Part shown: positions 17,701 to 25,138 of the stretch, one piece after another
Numbering within the stretch: position 1 is the first letter of the stretch
How the letters are laid out: each line of letters begins with the position of its first letter
Source: Burkholderia ambifaria
GTDB taxonomy: Bacteria; Pseudomonadota; Gammaproteobacteria; Burkholderiales; Burkholderiaceae
Assembly (NCBI RefSeq): GCF_001443045.1
Contig: NZ_LKPJ01000021.1
Span: 49,973 to 113,972 of the forward strand
Length of the DNA: 64,000 nucleotides
Direction: 5' to 3'
Position numbers and translations under genes: made by a program
Notes under the pieces: model-generated
Told to the model about the DNA's origin: nothing
Database searches by the model: none
Seen by the model: only the letters and a program-made list of their open reading frames with translations

Positions 17701-19263
17701 CGGCTCGCGGAACTGGCCGAACGCCGTCGCGCGACGAAGCTCGTCACGCCGGACGGTGCCGCGCTGTGGGTGCCGGTCGAACGGCTGGTCTGCATGCGGG
17801 CACTGCATCCCGACGCACGCGTTGCGCCCGCGCTGAAGGTGCCGGCTGCCTGCGCGACGCCATGGGAAACCGACGCCGCACTCGTCGACGTGATCCGCGC
17901 ACGGCTCACCGGCTTCGGACCGCTGACGCTGGACGCGATCGCGCGGCCGCTCGGCCTGCCGCCTGCGGTGATCGCGACAGCGCTCGCGGCACTGGAGCGC
18001 GAAGGCTACGTGATGCGCGGCCGCTTCACGCCGGGCGTGACGGCCGACGAATGGTGCGAACGCCACCTGCTCGCGCGCATTCATCGCTATACGGTCAAGC
18101 GGCTGCGCCGGGAGATCGAACCGGTCGAGCGCGCCGATTTCATGCGCTTCCTGTTCCACTGGCAGCACCTGACGCCCGACACGCGCGGCACGGGCCGCGA
18201 CGCGCTCGCGGCCGTCGTCGAGCAGCTGGAAGGCTACGAAGCCGCGGCGAGCGCATGGGAAGACGCGCTGCTGCCCGCGCGGCTGACCGACTACACGGCC
18301 GGCGGCCTCGACGAGCTGTGCCGCTCCGGCAAGCTCGTGTGGACCCGCATCGGCGCACCGGCCCGCGCGGCGGGTACGCCCGTGAAGACGACGCCGGTCG
18401 TGCTGCTGCCGCGCCGCCACCTCGGCGCATGGCAGGTGCTGCGCGACCCCGATGCGCAACCGGCGCTGTCCGCGCGCGCGACGCAGGTGCGCGACGCACT
18501 CGCCGCGCACGGTGCGATGTTCTTCGATGCGCTGCTCGACGAGCTGCACATGTTGCCCGTCGAACTCGAACAGGCACTCGGCGAACTCGTGTCGGCCGGT
18601 CTCGTGAATGCGGACAGCTTTGCCGGACTGCGCGCACTGCTGAAGCCGGCAGTCAAGCGCAGCGCGACGTATGCACCGCGCACGCGACGCGGCGGCGCAC
18701 TGATCGGCGGGATGGACGATGCGGGCCGCTGGGCGCTCGTGCAACGCGTTTCGGCATCGAACGACGCGCCAACGCCGGCACCGAAGCGTAGTGTGCCCGC
18801 GACCGATCCCGATGCGCTCGAACACATCGCCTGGACGCTGCTGCGTCGCTATGGCGTCGTGTTCTGGCGGTTGCTCGAGCGCGAAGCCGACTGGCTGCCG
18901 AGCTGGCGCGAACTCGTGCGCGTGCTGCAGCGGCTCGAAGCACGCGGCGAGATTCGCGGCGGACGCTTTGTCGCGGGGCTCGCGGGCGAGCAGTTCGCGC
19001 TGCCTGAAGCGATCCCGATCCTGCGCGAACTGCGTCGCCAACCTGGCGACGGCCAGTATGTGTGCGTGACGGGCGCCGATCCGCTGAACCTTGCCGGCAC
19101 GCTGCTGCCCGGCGACAAGGTGCCCGCGCTGGCCGGCAATCGCGTGCTGTTCCGCGACGGCGTGCCCGTCGCGTCGCTCGTGTCGGGCACGTTCCACTAC
19201 GCGCCCGAACTGCCGCCCGCCGCGCGCGAGGATGCGCGCCTGCGCCTCGCACGGCGCTACTGA
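14761..19263 (+). CDS. lhr: Lhr-type large ATP-dependent DNA helicase
   Basis: The 1500-residue protein is a superfamily-2 helicase. The core has motif I APTGSGKT at 51-58 and motif II DEIH at 178-181. Motif III-like GLSATQKP, FVNTRRTAERMARHLA and QRVGRSGH (motif VI) follow. The Lhr-core winged-helix and beta-barrel region continues to about 900, and the rest is the Lhr C-terminal domain. Full-length bacterial Lhr unwinds DNA and RNA:DNA hybrids and is linked to DNA damage repair. The chosen ATG begins just before the core; the 35 upstream in-frame codons look non-coding. The insert near 600-660 (KRASGDAAGKTGAPGKARQL) is low-complexity and probably a linker. Confidence 0.93.
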   Translation: MDVTATRPANALDVFHPAVAAWFRRTFAAPTGAQALAWPHIKAGRSTLVAAPTGSGKTLTGFLCALDDLVRDALAHDGAPPDATLVVYVSPLKALSNDIHVNLDAPLAGIAESLAQLGLPVPAIRTAVRTGDTTQAERAALRKRAPHILVTTPESLYVLLSSTSGRQMLSSVRSVIVDEIHALASSKRGSHLALSLERLDALAGRALPRIGLSATQKPIDAVARFLVGGPIDAPRDCTIVDTGHTRERDLALELPNVPLEPVMATDVWEQVYDRIAALAAAHRTTLVFVNTRRTAERMARHLADRLGKDAIAAHHGSLAKEHRFDAEQRLKRGELKLLVATASLELGIDIGDVDLVCQVGSPRGIAPFLQRVGRSGHHVGGVPKGRLFPLSRDELVECAALLDCVQRGELDALRIPEAPLDVLAQQIVAEVACAEWREDALYASFTRAAPYARLSRERFDDVMKMLAEGFTSRRGVRGAYLHRDVVGGTVRGRRNAMMTATTSGGTIPDMADYAVLLEPQGIQVGTVNEDFAIESLAGDVFQLGNQSYRIIRVETGRVRVEDAQGQSPSIPFWLGEAPGRSDELSAAVGRLRARLDGLFAEGDRQADAGGRKRASGDAAGKTGAPGKARQLPEAHAVADSRSNADGPAIGPAENRLVPALRWLVDDLHLSRDAASQIADYLARTRSALGALPTQDTLVMERFFDESGGTQLVIHSPFGSRINRAWGLALRKRFCRSFNFELQAAATDDAIILSLSLAHSFALDEVWRYLRSASAEHVLVQALLDAPMFGVRWRWNATTALALPRFTGGRRTAPQLQRMKSEDLLATVFPDQVACLENIVGEREIPHHPLVDQTLDDCLHDAMDTDGWLALLRRIESGAIELIARDLPAPSPLAAEILNAKPYAFLDDAPLEERRTQAVQSRRWSDPESADDLGALDADAIDAVRDEAWPLVRDADEMHDALLTLACVADGEAQANEGWPDRLAELAERRRATKLVTPDGAALWVPVERLVCMRALHPDARVAPALKVPAACATPWETDAALVDVIRARLTGFGPLTLDAIARPLGLPPAVIATALAALEREGYVMRGRFTPGVTADEWCERHLLARIHRYTVKRLRREIEPVERADFMRFLFHWQHLTPDTRGTGRDALAAVVEQLEGYEAAASAWEDALLPARLTDYTAGGLDELCRSGKLVWTRIGAPARAAGTPVKTTPVVLLPRRHLGAWQVLRDPDAQPALSARATQVRDALAAHGAMFFDALLDELHMLPVELEQALGELVSAGLVNADSFAGLRALLKPAVKRSATYAPRTRRGGALIGGMDDAGRWALVQRVSASNDAPTPAPKRSVPATDPDALEHIAWTLLRRYGVVFWRLLEREADWLPSWRELVRVLQRLEARGEIRGGRFVAGLAGEQFALPEAIPILRELRRQPGDGQYVCVTGADPLNLAGTLLPGDKVPALAGNRVLFRDGVPVASLVSGTFHYAPELPPAAREDARLRLARRY

Positions 19264-19405
19264 CATCGGCTGACACGCGACACGTCGCGGACTACTGAAC
19301 GCCGCGCGGCATCGACGCACCCGTTCGGGTAGCATCGAACGATTCACCGCGCGAGCGACTGCAGAACGACCGCGCCCAGAACAAGCCTTCCGGAGACTGC
19401 TGTTC

Positions 19406-20680
19406 ATGCCCTCGCATGCCGATTCGCCCGCCGTTCATCACGTGGGCTCGCTGACGATTTTCCAGGGCGCTGCGCTGTATATCGGCGCGGTGCTCGGCAC
19501 CGGCGTCATTGCGTTGCCCGCGCTCGCCGCCGAGGTTGCGGGCCCTGCGTCGCTGCTCGCGTGGGCCGCGCTCGTCGTGCTGTCGGGGCCGCTTGCGGCC
19601 ACCTTCGCGGCACTTGGCGCGCGCTACCCGGACGCGGGCGGTGTATCCACCTACGCGCGTCGTGCATTCGGGCCGAAGGCCGCGGCGATCGTCGGCTGGT
19701 GTTTCTATTTCGCGGTGCCGGCCGGTGCGCCGGCCGCCGCGATGTTCGGCGGTGCATACGTCGCGGCCGTCACGGGCGGCGGGCATGCGACGGTCATCGT
19801 CACGGCCGCTGCACTGATCGCCATGGTGTCGGCCGCGAATACGTTCGGCGTCACGGTGTCGGGCCGCATGCAGCTCGTGTTGTCGGCGCTGCTCGTCACG
19901 CTGCTGCTGGCCGCGGTGCTCGCGTCCGCGCCGCATGCACGCGCGGAGAACCTGCATCCGTTCGCGCCGCATGGCTGGCTCGCGGTCGGCCAGGCTGCGG
20001 CGCTGCTCGTGTGGAGCTTCGCGGGCTGGGAAGCAATCACGCACCTCGCCGCCGAGTTCCGCCGGCCCGCACACGACATGCCGCGCTCGGCCGCCATCGC
20101 GGTCGTGGTCGTCGGCTTCCTGTATCTGTCGGTCGCGGCCGCGAGCGTAGCGGTGCTCGGGCCGTCGGCCGGCGCATCGGGCGCGCCGCTTGCGGAACTG
20201 ATCGCGGGCGGCATCGGCGGTCACGCGCAGGTGCTGGCGGCCGCTGCCGCGCTGCTGCTCACGCTCGGCACGATGAATGCATATTTCGCGGGTGCGGCCA
20301 AACTCGGCGCGGCGCTCGGGCGGGATGGCGCGCTGCCCGCGTGGCTCGCGCAAGGCAGCCAGGTCGGCGGCGTGCCGCGCCGCAGTCTCGGCGTGATCAC
20401 CGTGCTGGCAGCCGTCGCCCTCGCCGCGACGACGCTCTCGGACGTCGGGCCGAAACCGCTCGTGCTCGTCACGTCCGGCTGCTTCGTGATGGTGTACGGG
20501 CTCGGCGCGGCTGCCGCGCTGAAACTGCTGCCGCGTGGCGGCATCGCGTACCGCTGCGCGTGGATTTCGCTGGTCGCCGTCGCCGGGCTGTTCCTGACGA
20601 CGGGGTGGTATATCTTGTGCCCGCTGCTGCTCGCGTGCGGTGCGTTGCTTTACCTGCGGATGGCCGGGCAGCGCACATGA
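19406..20680 (+). CDS. APC-superfamily amino-acid exporter, YjeH-like
   Basis: The 424-residue protein has about 12 hydrophobic segments and the APC helix-1 signature GAVLGTGVIALPALAAE (about 29-45). Its closest pattern among families I know is YjeH, which exports methionine and branched-chain amino acids. Helix 6 shows LVWSFAGWEAITHLAAEFR, typical of the subgroup. It stands alone, with 140 bp after lhr and convergent to the toxin-antitoxin pair. The start ATG lies about 10 bp after a weak GGAG-like stretch. Substrate is inferred only from family resemblance. Confidence 0.85.
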   Translation: MPSHADSPAVHHVGSLTIFQGAALYIGAVLGTGVIALPALAAEVAGPASLLAWAALVVLSGPLAATFAALGARYPDAGGVSTYARRAFGPKAAAIVGWCFYFAVPAGAPAAAMFGGAYVAAVTGGGHATVIVTAAALIAMVSAANTFGVTVSGRMQLVLSALLVTLLLAAVLASAPHARAENLHPFAPHGWLAVGQAAALLVWSFAGWEAITHLAAEFRRPAHDMPRSAAIAVVVVGFLYLSVAAASVAVLGPSAGASGAPLAELIAGGIGGHAQVLAAAAALLLTLGTMNAYFAGAAKLGAALGRDGALPAWLAQGSQVGGVPRRSLGVITVLAAVALAATTLSDVGPKPLVLVTSGCFVMVYGLGAAAALKLLPRGGIAYRCAWISLVAVAGLFLTTGWYILCPLLLACGALLYLRMAGQRT

Positions 20681-20781
20681 TCGTGTGCCGATGCCCGCGA
20701 GCGGATGAACATGCACCCGCTTGCCGCGATGCGATGCGCCGGCCCGCCGCGAACGGGCCGCGCACCGTTTCGCCGAACACG

Positions 20782-21078
20782 TCAGGCTGGCACCAGCTCG
20801 AAACTGAGCCGCTTGCCGAGTGCGGTGGCCGCGCTCGCGAGCGTCGCGAGCGTGAGGCTCGTGTCGGTTTCATCGAGCAGACGATTGAGCGCGGCGCGGC
20901 TGGTCTTCATTCGCGCGGCCATCGCGGTTTTCGTGATGTGCTGCGCCTTCATCTCCTGCCCGATCTGCCACGCGATCACGCGCTTGATCGCGGTGGCGGT
21001 GGCCGCTTCGAGATGGCCGTCTTCCTCGAGGAAGGTGTCGAAGTCGCTGCCGATATGCGGATTGTTCGTGGTCGTCAT
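20782..21078 (-). CDS. HigA-like antitoxin with HTH domain
   Basis: The 98-residue protein has an acidic N-terminus and a helix-turn-helix in its second half (ITKTAMAARMKTSRAALNRL). It ends in LSFELVPA, common in antitoxins paired with DUF891/Gp49 toxins. It would neutralise the upstream toxin and bind the shared promoter. The ribosome site GGAG lies 5 bp before the ATG. The toxin-first order and 70-bp gap match higBA-type modules. Confidence 0.85.
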   Translation of the reverse strand: MTTTNNPHIGSDFDTFLEEDGHLEAATATAIKRVIAWQIGQEMKAQHITKTAMAARMKTSRAALNRLLDETDTSLTLATLASAATALGKRLSFELVPA

Positions 21079-21148
21079 GGGTACTCCAATACATGGCGTT
21101 GCCGGCCGGCACAGCGGCGAACCGCACGTGCCGGCGCAACCGGGAAAT

Positions 21149-21493
21149 TCAGATGGCGCGCGTGAACGCTTTCAGCCGCGCGACGGTCACGTCGAGATCG
21201 TCGGACGGCGTGGCCTGCGACTGCTTGAAGAACGCGTGCAGCAGCACCATCGTGTCGCCGACGACCGTGAACAGCACGCGCGCGCTTTGCCTCGGCAACA
21301 TCACGCGGATCTCCCACAGATCCTTCGACATCTTCCGGACCAGCGGCATGCCGAGCGGCCAGCCCAGTTGAACGGTCTTGATCTCTTCGCCGATCACCCT
21401 GCGCTCGATCTGCCCGAGCGCGTTGAGCCATTCGCGCACCGGTTCGTTGCCACGCGCGGTGCGGAAGAACCGCACGCCGAGCGTGAACTGCAT
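21149..21493 (-). CDS. HigB/RelE-like toxin (Gp49/DUF891 family)
   Basis: The 114-residue basic protein has the RelE-like fold pattern. RTARGNEPVREWLNAL comes first, then KMSKDLWEIRVMLPRQSARVLFTV, and MVLLHAFFKQSQATP, which resembles the conserved LLHGFVKKTQKTP block. Such toxins cut mRNA at the ribosome. The start at 21493 follows a GGTGAG-like site; an in-frame ATG at 21508 is also possible. It is the first gene of the pair with the HTH antitoxin. Typical key residues (Trp-Glu-Ile-Arg, Phe-Lys-Lys/Gln) are present, so it looks intact. Confidence 0.83.
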   Translation of the reverse strand: MQFTLGVRFFRTARGNEPVREWLNALGQIERRVIGEEIKTVQLGWPLGMPLVRKMSKDLWEIRVMLPRQSARVLFTVVGDTMVLLHAFFKQSQATPSDDLDVTVARLKAFTRAI

Positions 21494-21521
21494 TTGCTGT
21501 CTCACCATCGTCGCGTCATCG

Positions 21522-21543
21522 ATCGTACCAAAAACGATACGAT
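21522..21543 (-). promoter_or_regulatory. Palindrome upstream of the toxin, probable autoregulatory operator
   Basis: ATCGTA (21522-21527) and TACGAT (21538-21543) form a perfect inverted repeat with a 10-nt A-rich spacer. It sits 29-50 bp before the toxin start, where the antitoxin or the complex would be expected to bind. No other dyad of this quality is in the 80-bp upstream region. Confidence 0.5.
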
Positions 21544-21642
21544 ATGCCAAGCACGACGAGACCCGCTACTGACCGAACGGCTAACGAATGGCGGTGAACG
21601 AACGACGGCCGGACGACACGTGGCCCGGCCCTGCGCGGCGTC

Positions 21643-22629
21643 TCAACGTTCGCGGCGAACCGGCTTGCGCGCGCCGCGCGGCGCGCGATGCGCTCGCGCA
21701 TCGCCGAACCGCGCCTGCGCGATTTCACGCACGGCGTCGATGAGCGTCCGCGCGACGGGCGACGGTTGCGCATCGGTGCGCAGCACGAGCCCGACCGGTT
21801 CGTCGGTGCCCGCGGACGGCAGCGGCAGGCGCGCGAGCGCACCGGCCGACAAGTCGTATTCGGCCGCATAGAGCGGCACGAACCAGACCGCGTCGTTCTC
21901 GAGCGCGAGCGCGCGCGCGACCGACACCGACAGCACCTCGATGAACGAATCCAGCGGCGGCGCGCCGCATGCGCCGAGCAATTGCTCGGCCGACTGGCGG
22001 ATCAGCGTGCCGAACGGCGGCAGCACGACCGGATAGTGCGCGAGTTCGACGGCCGGCGTGGCACTGGCCAGCAGCGGATGGCCGGCGCGCACGACCGCGA
22101 CGAGCGGCTCGTTGTACAGCTGCTCGAACGCGAGCCCGATCATCCGCTCCGGCTCCGACAGGCGCCCGATCGCGCACTCGATCGCCCCCGCCTTCAGCCG
22201 CTCCAGCAGTTCGGCATTCGCGGCTGTGGCGATCCGCACGACGACGCGCGGCCAGCGTGCGGTCAGCGCCTTCATCAGCGCGGGCGCAAGCGATGCCGCA
22301 ACCGTCGGCAGCATGCCGATCTCGAGCGTCGCCGCGGCCGCGCCGCCTTCGCGCGCGAGCAGCCCGACGCCCTGCCGCAACGCCAGCACGCACGCGTTCG
22401 CATGCGGGATGAACAGTTGCGCTTCGCGGGTCGGCTGCGCGCCGTGCCGCCCGCGTTCGAACAGCTTCACGCCGAGGATCGATTCCAGTTCGGCGATCGT
22501 CTTCGACACGGCCGGCTGCGTGATCGACAGGCTTTCGGCCGCCTTCTGCACGCCGCCCAGCTGCGCGACCGCGAGAAAACACTGCAGGTGCCGGAATTTG
22601 ACGCGGCCGTCGGCGATACGGTTATTCAT
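21643..22629 (-). CDS. pcaQ: LysR-type regulator of protocatechuate catabolism
   Basis: The 328-residue protein has an N-terminal winged HTH (VKFRHLQCFLAVAQLGGVQK, then AAESLSITQPAVSKTIAELE). An effector-binding domain follows from about residue 95. The sequence pattern matches PcaQ, which activates pcaHG-type genes in response to beta-carboxy-cis,cis-muconate. The start codon overlaps a 15-bp ATAAC-N5-GTTAT dyad, also found upstream of pcaH, consistent with autoregulation. In the usual arrangement pcaQ lies directly beside its target; here 1.8 kb and two other genes intervene. The C-terminus has a basic tail (RAPRGARKPVRRER). Confidence 0.82.
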   Translation of the reverse strand: MNNRIADGRVKFRHLQCFLAVAQLGGVQKAAESLSITQPAVSKTIAELESILGVKLFERGRHGAQPTREAQLFIPHANACVLALRQGVGLLAREGGAAAATLEIGMLPTVAASLAPALMKALTARWPRVVVRIATAANAELLERLKAGAIECAIGRLSEPERMIGLAFEQLYNEPLVAVVRAGHPLLASATPAVELAHYPVVLPPFGTLIRQSAEQLLGACGAPPLDSFIEVLSVSVARALALENDAVWFVPLYAAEYDLSAGALARLPLPSAGTDEPVGLVLRTDAQPSPVARTLIDAVREIAQARFGDARAHRAPRGARKPVRRER

Positions 22630-22682
22630 AACGAGTGGTTATGCGAGTGGCGATGTTGTGTCATTTTGCATAACTTTCCGGA
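22627..22682 (+). repeat. Direct repeat copy 1 of a 56-bp regulatory element (before pcaQ)
   Basis: This segment aligns without gaps to 24320-24375 in the same orientation. The first 20 positions differ at one base and the last 22 are identical, while the 14 in between are diverged. Copy 1 spans the pcaQ start codon and the gap to the XRE gene. Confidence 0.9.
22628..22642 (-). promoter_or_regulatory. PcaQ-type operator overlapping the pcaQ start
   Basis: ATAACGAGTGGTTAT is an interrupted dyad (ATAAC-N5-GTTAT) that contains the LysR T-N11-A pattern. It resembles the known rhizobial PcaQ site ATAACC-N4-GGTTAA. Its position over the pcaQ start suggests autorepression. Confidence 0.6.
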
Positions 22683-22706
22683 AAGCCCCAAGCATTCGGC
22701 GCGGCG

Positions 22707-23444
22707 TCATGCATGGCGCCGCAGCGCGTGGAATCCGGTCGGCTCCCAGATCCGCTTCGCGATCAGCAGGGCCGTGCCGCGCTTCTGCCCGAGCGGCGCG
22801 GACGACGATTCCGCATGCAGCGCGGCCACCTTGCTGCTCAGCCGCCGCAGCTCCTGCGCGAGTTCCGCTGCGGCCGCCTCGGTCAGCATCCCTTGCGAAA
22901 ACGTCATCGTCTCGCCCGGGCCGTCGAAACGGCTGCCGAGAAAGTCGTCGAGCACGTGCGCACGGAAATATCGGCGGATCGGCCCGCCCGGCAGCCAGTC
23001 GAAATCGCGTGCGACGCGCACGCGGATGCGATCGCCCGGCAGCAGCGCGATCACGTTCATCCGGTCGAGCATCAGCAGGTATTTCACGCACTCGGCCTGC
23101 GTCAGGCAGTAGGCCGATACGATGTCCTGCACGGTCCAGTAGTTGACCGCGCAGACGGCGACGAGCAGCAGCTTCTCGTCCGACACGAGCAGCGCCTCCT
23201 GCTGTTCGGTCAGCACGCGCAATCGCGGCGCCGATGCCGACGCCTCCTGGACCAGCTCGGCGAGCGTATAGCCGAGCAGCTGCGCGATCTCCGCGATGCG
23301 CTCCAGCGTGAAGCGGCCGCTCGCGAACAGCCGCTTCACGCTCGTCTCGGACACGTCGAGCGCACGCGCGACGTCGCGGTAAGTCATTCCCTGCGCCTTC
23401 AACTGGCGCTTCAACGTTTCGATGAGTTGGGCGGTCTCGGTCAT
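22707..23444 (-). CDS. XRE-family regulator with C-terminal sensor-like domain
   Basis: The 245-residue protein has an N-terminal HTH_3 domain (about 18-65: MTYRDVARALDVSETSVKRL, then a second-helix region IAEIAQLLGYTLAEL). A roughly 165-residue C-terminal domain of unknown function follows, including LLMLDRMNVIALLPGDRIRV and an amphipathic helix near the end (LAQELRRLSSKVAALHAES). The start has no strong ribosome site. It is divergent from the NlpC/P60-like gene, and both lie between the two pcaQ/pcaH regulatory repeats. The ligand is unknown. Confidence 0.78.
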   Translation of the reverse strand: MTETAQLIETLKRQLKAQGMTYRDVARALDVSETSVKRLFASGRFTLERIAEIAQLLGYTLAELVQEASASAPRLRVLTEQQEALLVSDEKLLLVAVCAVNYWTVQDIVSAYCLTQAECVKYLLMLDRMNVIALLPGDRIRVRVARDFDWLPGGPIRRYFRAHVLDDFLGSRFDGPGETMTFSQGMLTEAAAAELAQELRRLSSKVAALHAESSSAPLGQKRGTALLIAKRIWEPTGFHALRRHA

Positions 23445-23500
23445 GTTGGTATCGAAAAATGATGCTCGAGGTCGGATATTAGGCTACTCAAGCATCCAAA

Positions 23501-23520
23501 CAAGCACTTTCAGGTACTTG
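23501..23520. promoter_or_regulatory. Dyad in the XRE/NlpC-like divergent promoter
   Basis: CAAGCAC and GTACTTG (23501-23507 and 23514-23520) are inverted with one mismatch across a 6-nt spacer. A further CAAGCA lies just upstream at 23489-23494. The 120-bp divergent gap and the dyad suggest a binding site for the XRE protein. Confidence 0.4.
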
Positions 23521-23564
23521 TCAGCATAATCCGCTCCGTCCTGTCACTCACCGACGGAGCCGCG

Positions 23565-24128
23565 ATGAGCACCCGAACCGACACCACCGCTTTCGACCTG
23601 CATCCCGCCGCACCGCGCGACGCTCGCGACACGGATCGCACGCTGCCGCTCGCCACGGTGCGCACGCTGGCCGCCGGCGCGCACGTCGGGGATCTCGTGT
23701 TCATCCGCGTGCCGGCCGGCGCGCCCCGCGACGCGGCAGGCAACGCGGGCGCATGGGCCGATCGCTTCGGCATCGTCGTCGATACGTCGGGCAACGAGCC
23801 GCTGATCGCCGAGCCGGCCTTTGCGCGAACGAAGCTCACGCCGCTGTCGCGCTTCGTCGCCCGCGCCGACGGCGGACGCATCGCACTGGCGCGCCGCGTC
23901 GCCGCACCGACCGCCGACGCGCAGCGCACCGTGCACGCGCTGGCCGAACGGCGGATCGACGCGCTGCTCGGCAGCCGCTTCAGCCTGCTGGCGCGGCGCG
24001 GGTTCTGCGCGAACTACGTGAGCGACGTGCTCGGCGCCGAGCACGCCGCGACACCGGCCGCGCTGCTGTGCAGCGGCACGCTGTCGCTCGAATTCGACGG
24101 GATCGTCTTCGATCCCGCCCGACCGTAA
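23565..24128 (+). CDS. Permuted NlpC/P60-like (YebB/YiiX-type) protein, probably catalytically altered
   Basis: The 187-residue protein shows the permuted papain-like pattern. A GDLVFIRVPA strand comes early (about 43-52), then WADRFGIVVD (about 65-74), and a late cysteine in RRGFCANYVSDVLG (about 146-158). In active members the second motif contains a histidine (SHMGIV-like); here the matching positions read DRFGIV. So the cysteine is kept and the histidine seems lost. No signal peptide is seen, hence cytoplasmic. It is divergent from the XRE regulator and has its own terminator. The start follows a CGGAG site about 6 bp upstream. Confidence 0.6.
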   Translation: MSTRTDTTAFDLHPAAPRDARDTDRTLPLATVRTLAAGAHVGDLVFIRVPAGAPRDAAGNAGAWADRFGIVVDTSGNEPLIAEPAFARTKLTPLSRFVARADGGRIALARRVAAPTADAQRTVHALAERRIDALLGSRFSLLARRGFCANYVSDVLGAEHAATPAALLCSGTLSLEFDGIVFDPARP

Positions 24129-24270
24129 CGACCAAGCACCCAGGACAATCGACGGGCACGCTCGGGGAGACCGGATAACAACAACAACGAAACACAAAAA
24201 AAGCAGCGACGGGCTGGCTGGAGGGCCGTGCACGGAGTCGTCACCGACGACGCGAAGCCCGATCGCTTTT

Positions 24271-24304
24271 TCCGCCGGACAGGCCGCCTGTCCGGCGGAT
24301 TTTC
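24271..24304 (+). terminator. Terminator of the NlpC/P60-like gene
   Basis: A perfect 13-bp stem, TCCGCCGGACAGG/CCTGTCCGGCGGA with loop CCG, is followed by TTTTC (24271-24304), upstream of the pcaH promoter. Confidence 0.85.
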
Positions 24305-24319
24305 ATTGGCGTCGCCGAA

Positions 24320-24375
24320 CATAACGAATGGTTATGCGATTCGCGAAAAAAGGTCATTTTGCATAACTTTCCGGA
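24320..24375 (+). repeat. Direct repeat copy 2 of the 56-bp regulatory element (before pcaH)
   Basis: This is the same-orientation partner of 22627-22682. It contains the PcaQ-type dyad and the -35 box of the pcaH promoter. Flanking DNA on both sides is unrelated to that of copy 1. Confidence 0.9.
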
Positions 24376-24386
24376 TTGGCTAAAGT
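24321..24386 (+). promoter_or_regulatory. pcaHG promoter with PcaQ-type operator
   Basis: The operator ATAACGAATGGTTAT lies at 24321-24335. A -35 TTGCAT (24359-24364) and a -10 TAAAGT (24381-24386) are 16 bp apart. The operator is upstream of -35 as expected for LysR activation. Copy 1 of the repeat has the same -35 but no matching -10. Confidence 0.65.
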
Positions 24387-24427
24387 CTTGCCATCCACTT
24401 CGCGAAATACCTAACAGGAGACGCCCG

Positions 24428-25135
24428 ATGGATTCCCCCACGATCCTCACGCCGCGCGACTGGCCGTCGCATCCCGCGTATGTCCACCCCGAGTACCGTT
24501 CGTCGGTGAAGCGCGGCCCGACGCGCCCGATGATCCCGTTGAAGGAAAAGCTGCGCGACCAGTACGCGCCCGTCTACGGCGCCGAAGATCTCGGCGCGCT
24601 CGACCATGACCTGACGAAGAATGCCGTGAAGAACGGCGAGCCGCTCGGCGAGCGCATGGTCGTCACCGGCCGCGTGCTCGACGAAGGCGGCAAGCCCGTG
24701 CGCAACACGCTCGTCGAGGTATGGCAGGCGAACGCGGCCGGCCGCTACGTGCACAAGGTCGACCAGCACGACGCACCGCTCGACCCGAACTTCCTCGGCG
24801 CGGGCCGCTGCCTGACCGACGACGAAGGCCGCTACCGCTTCCTGACGATCAAGCCCGGCGCATATCCGTGGGGCAACCACCCGAACGCGTGGCGCCCGAA
24901 TCACATCCACTTCTCGCTGTTCGGCGACTACTTCGGCTCGCGCCTCGTCACGCAGATGTACTTCCCCGGCGATCCGCTGCTCGCGTACGACCCGATCTTC
25001 CAGGGCACGCCGGAAGCGGCGCGCGACCGCCTGATCTCGCGCTTCTCGATGGATATCACCGAAGAAGGCTATGCGCTCGGCTACGAATTCGACATCGTGC
25101 TGCGCGGCCGCGACGCTACCCCGATGGAGCGCTGA
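24428..25135 (+). CDS. pcaH: Protocatechuate 3,4-dioxygenase beta subunit
   Basis: The 235-residue subunit holds the catalytic ferric iron that opens the protocatechuate ring between C3 and C4, giving beta-carboxymuconate. The four iron ligands are visible as Tyr107, Tyr146, His159 and His161 (GRYVH, GAYPWGN, NHIHF). They are spaced exactly as Tyr408, Tyr447, His460 and His462 of the P. putida enzyme. The start has an AGGAG site 7 bp upstream. pcaG follows after 3 bp, so they are cotranscribed. The downstream steps (pcaBCD, pcaIJ) are not in the window. Confidence 0.97.
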   Translation: MDSPTILTPRDWPSHPAYVHPEYRSSVKRGPTRPMIPLKEKLRDQYAPVYGAEDLGALDHDLTKNAVKNGEPLGERMVVTGRVLDEGGKPVRNTLVEVWQANAAGRYVHKVDQHDAPLDPNFLGAGRCLTDDEGRYRFLTIKPGAYPWGNHPNAWRPNHIHFSLFGDYFGSRLVTQMYFPGDPLLAYDPIFQGTPEAARDRLISRFSMDITEEGYALGYEFDIVLRGRDATPMER

Positions 25136-25138
25136 ACC

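Noticed and set aside
16123..19407. 1094-codon frame antisense to lhr
   Set aside because: It mirrors the helicase's codon bias in high-GC DNA, is Arg/Ala/His-rich, has no ribosome site and no domain pattern.
22627..22690. Rightward promoter in repeat copy 1
   Set aside because: The -35 TTGCAT is shared with the pcaH promoter, but at the -10 position there is no TAAAGT-like hexamer, and transcription would run into the 3' end of the XRE gene.
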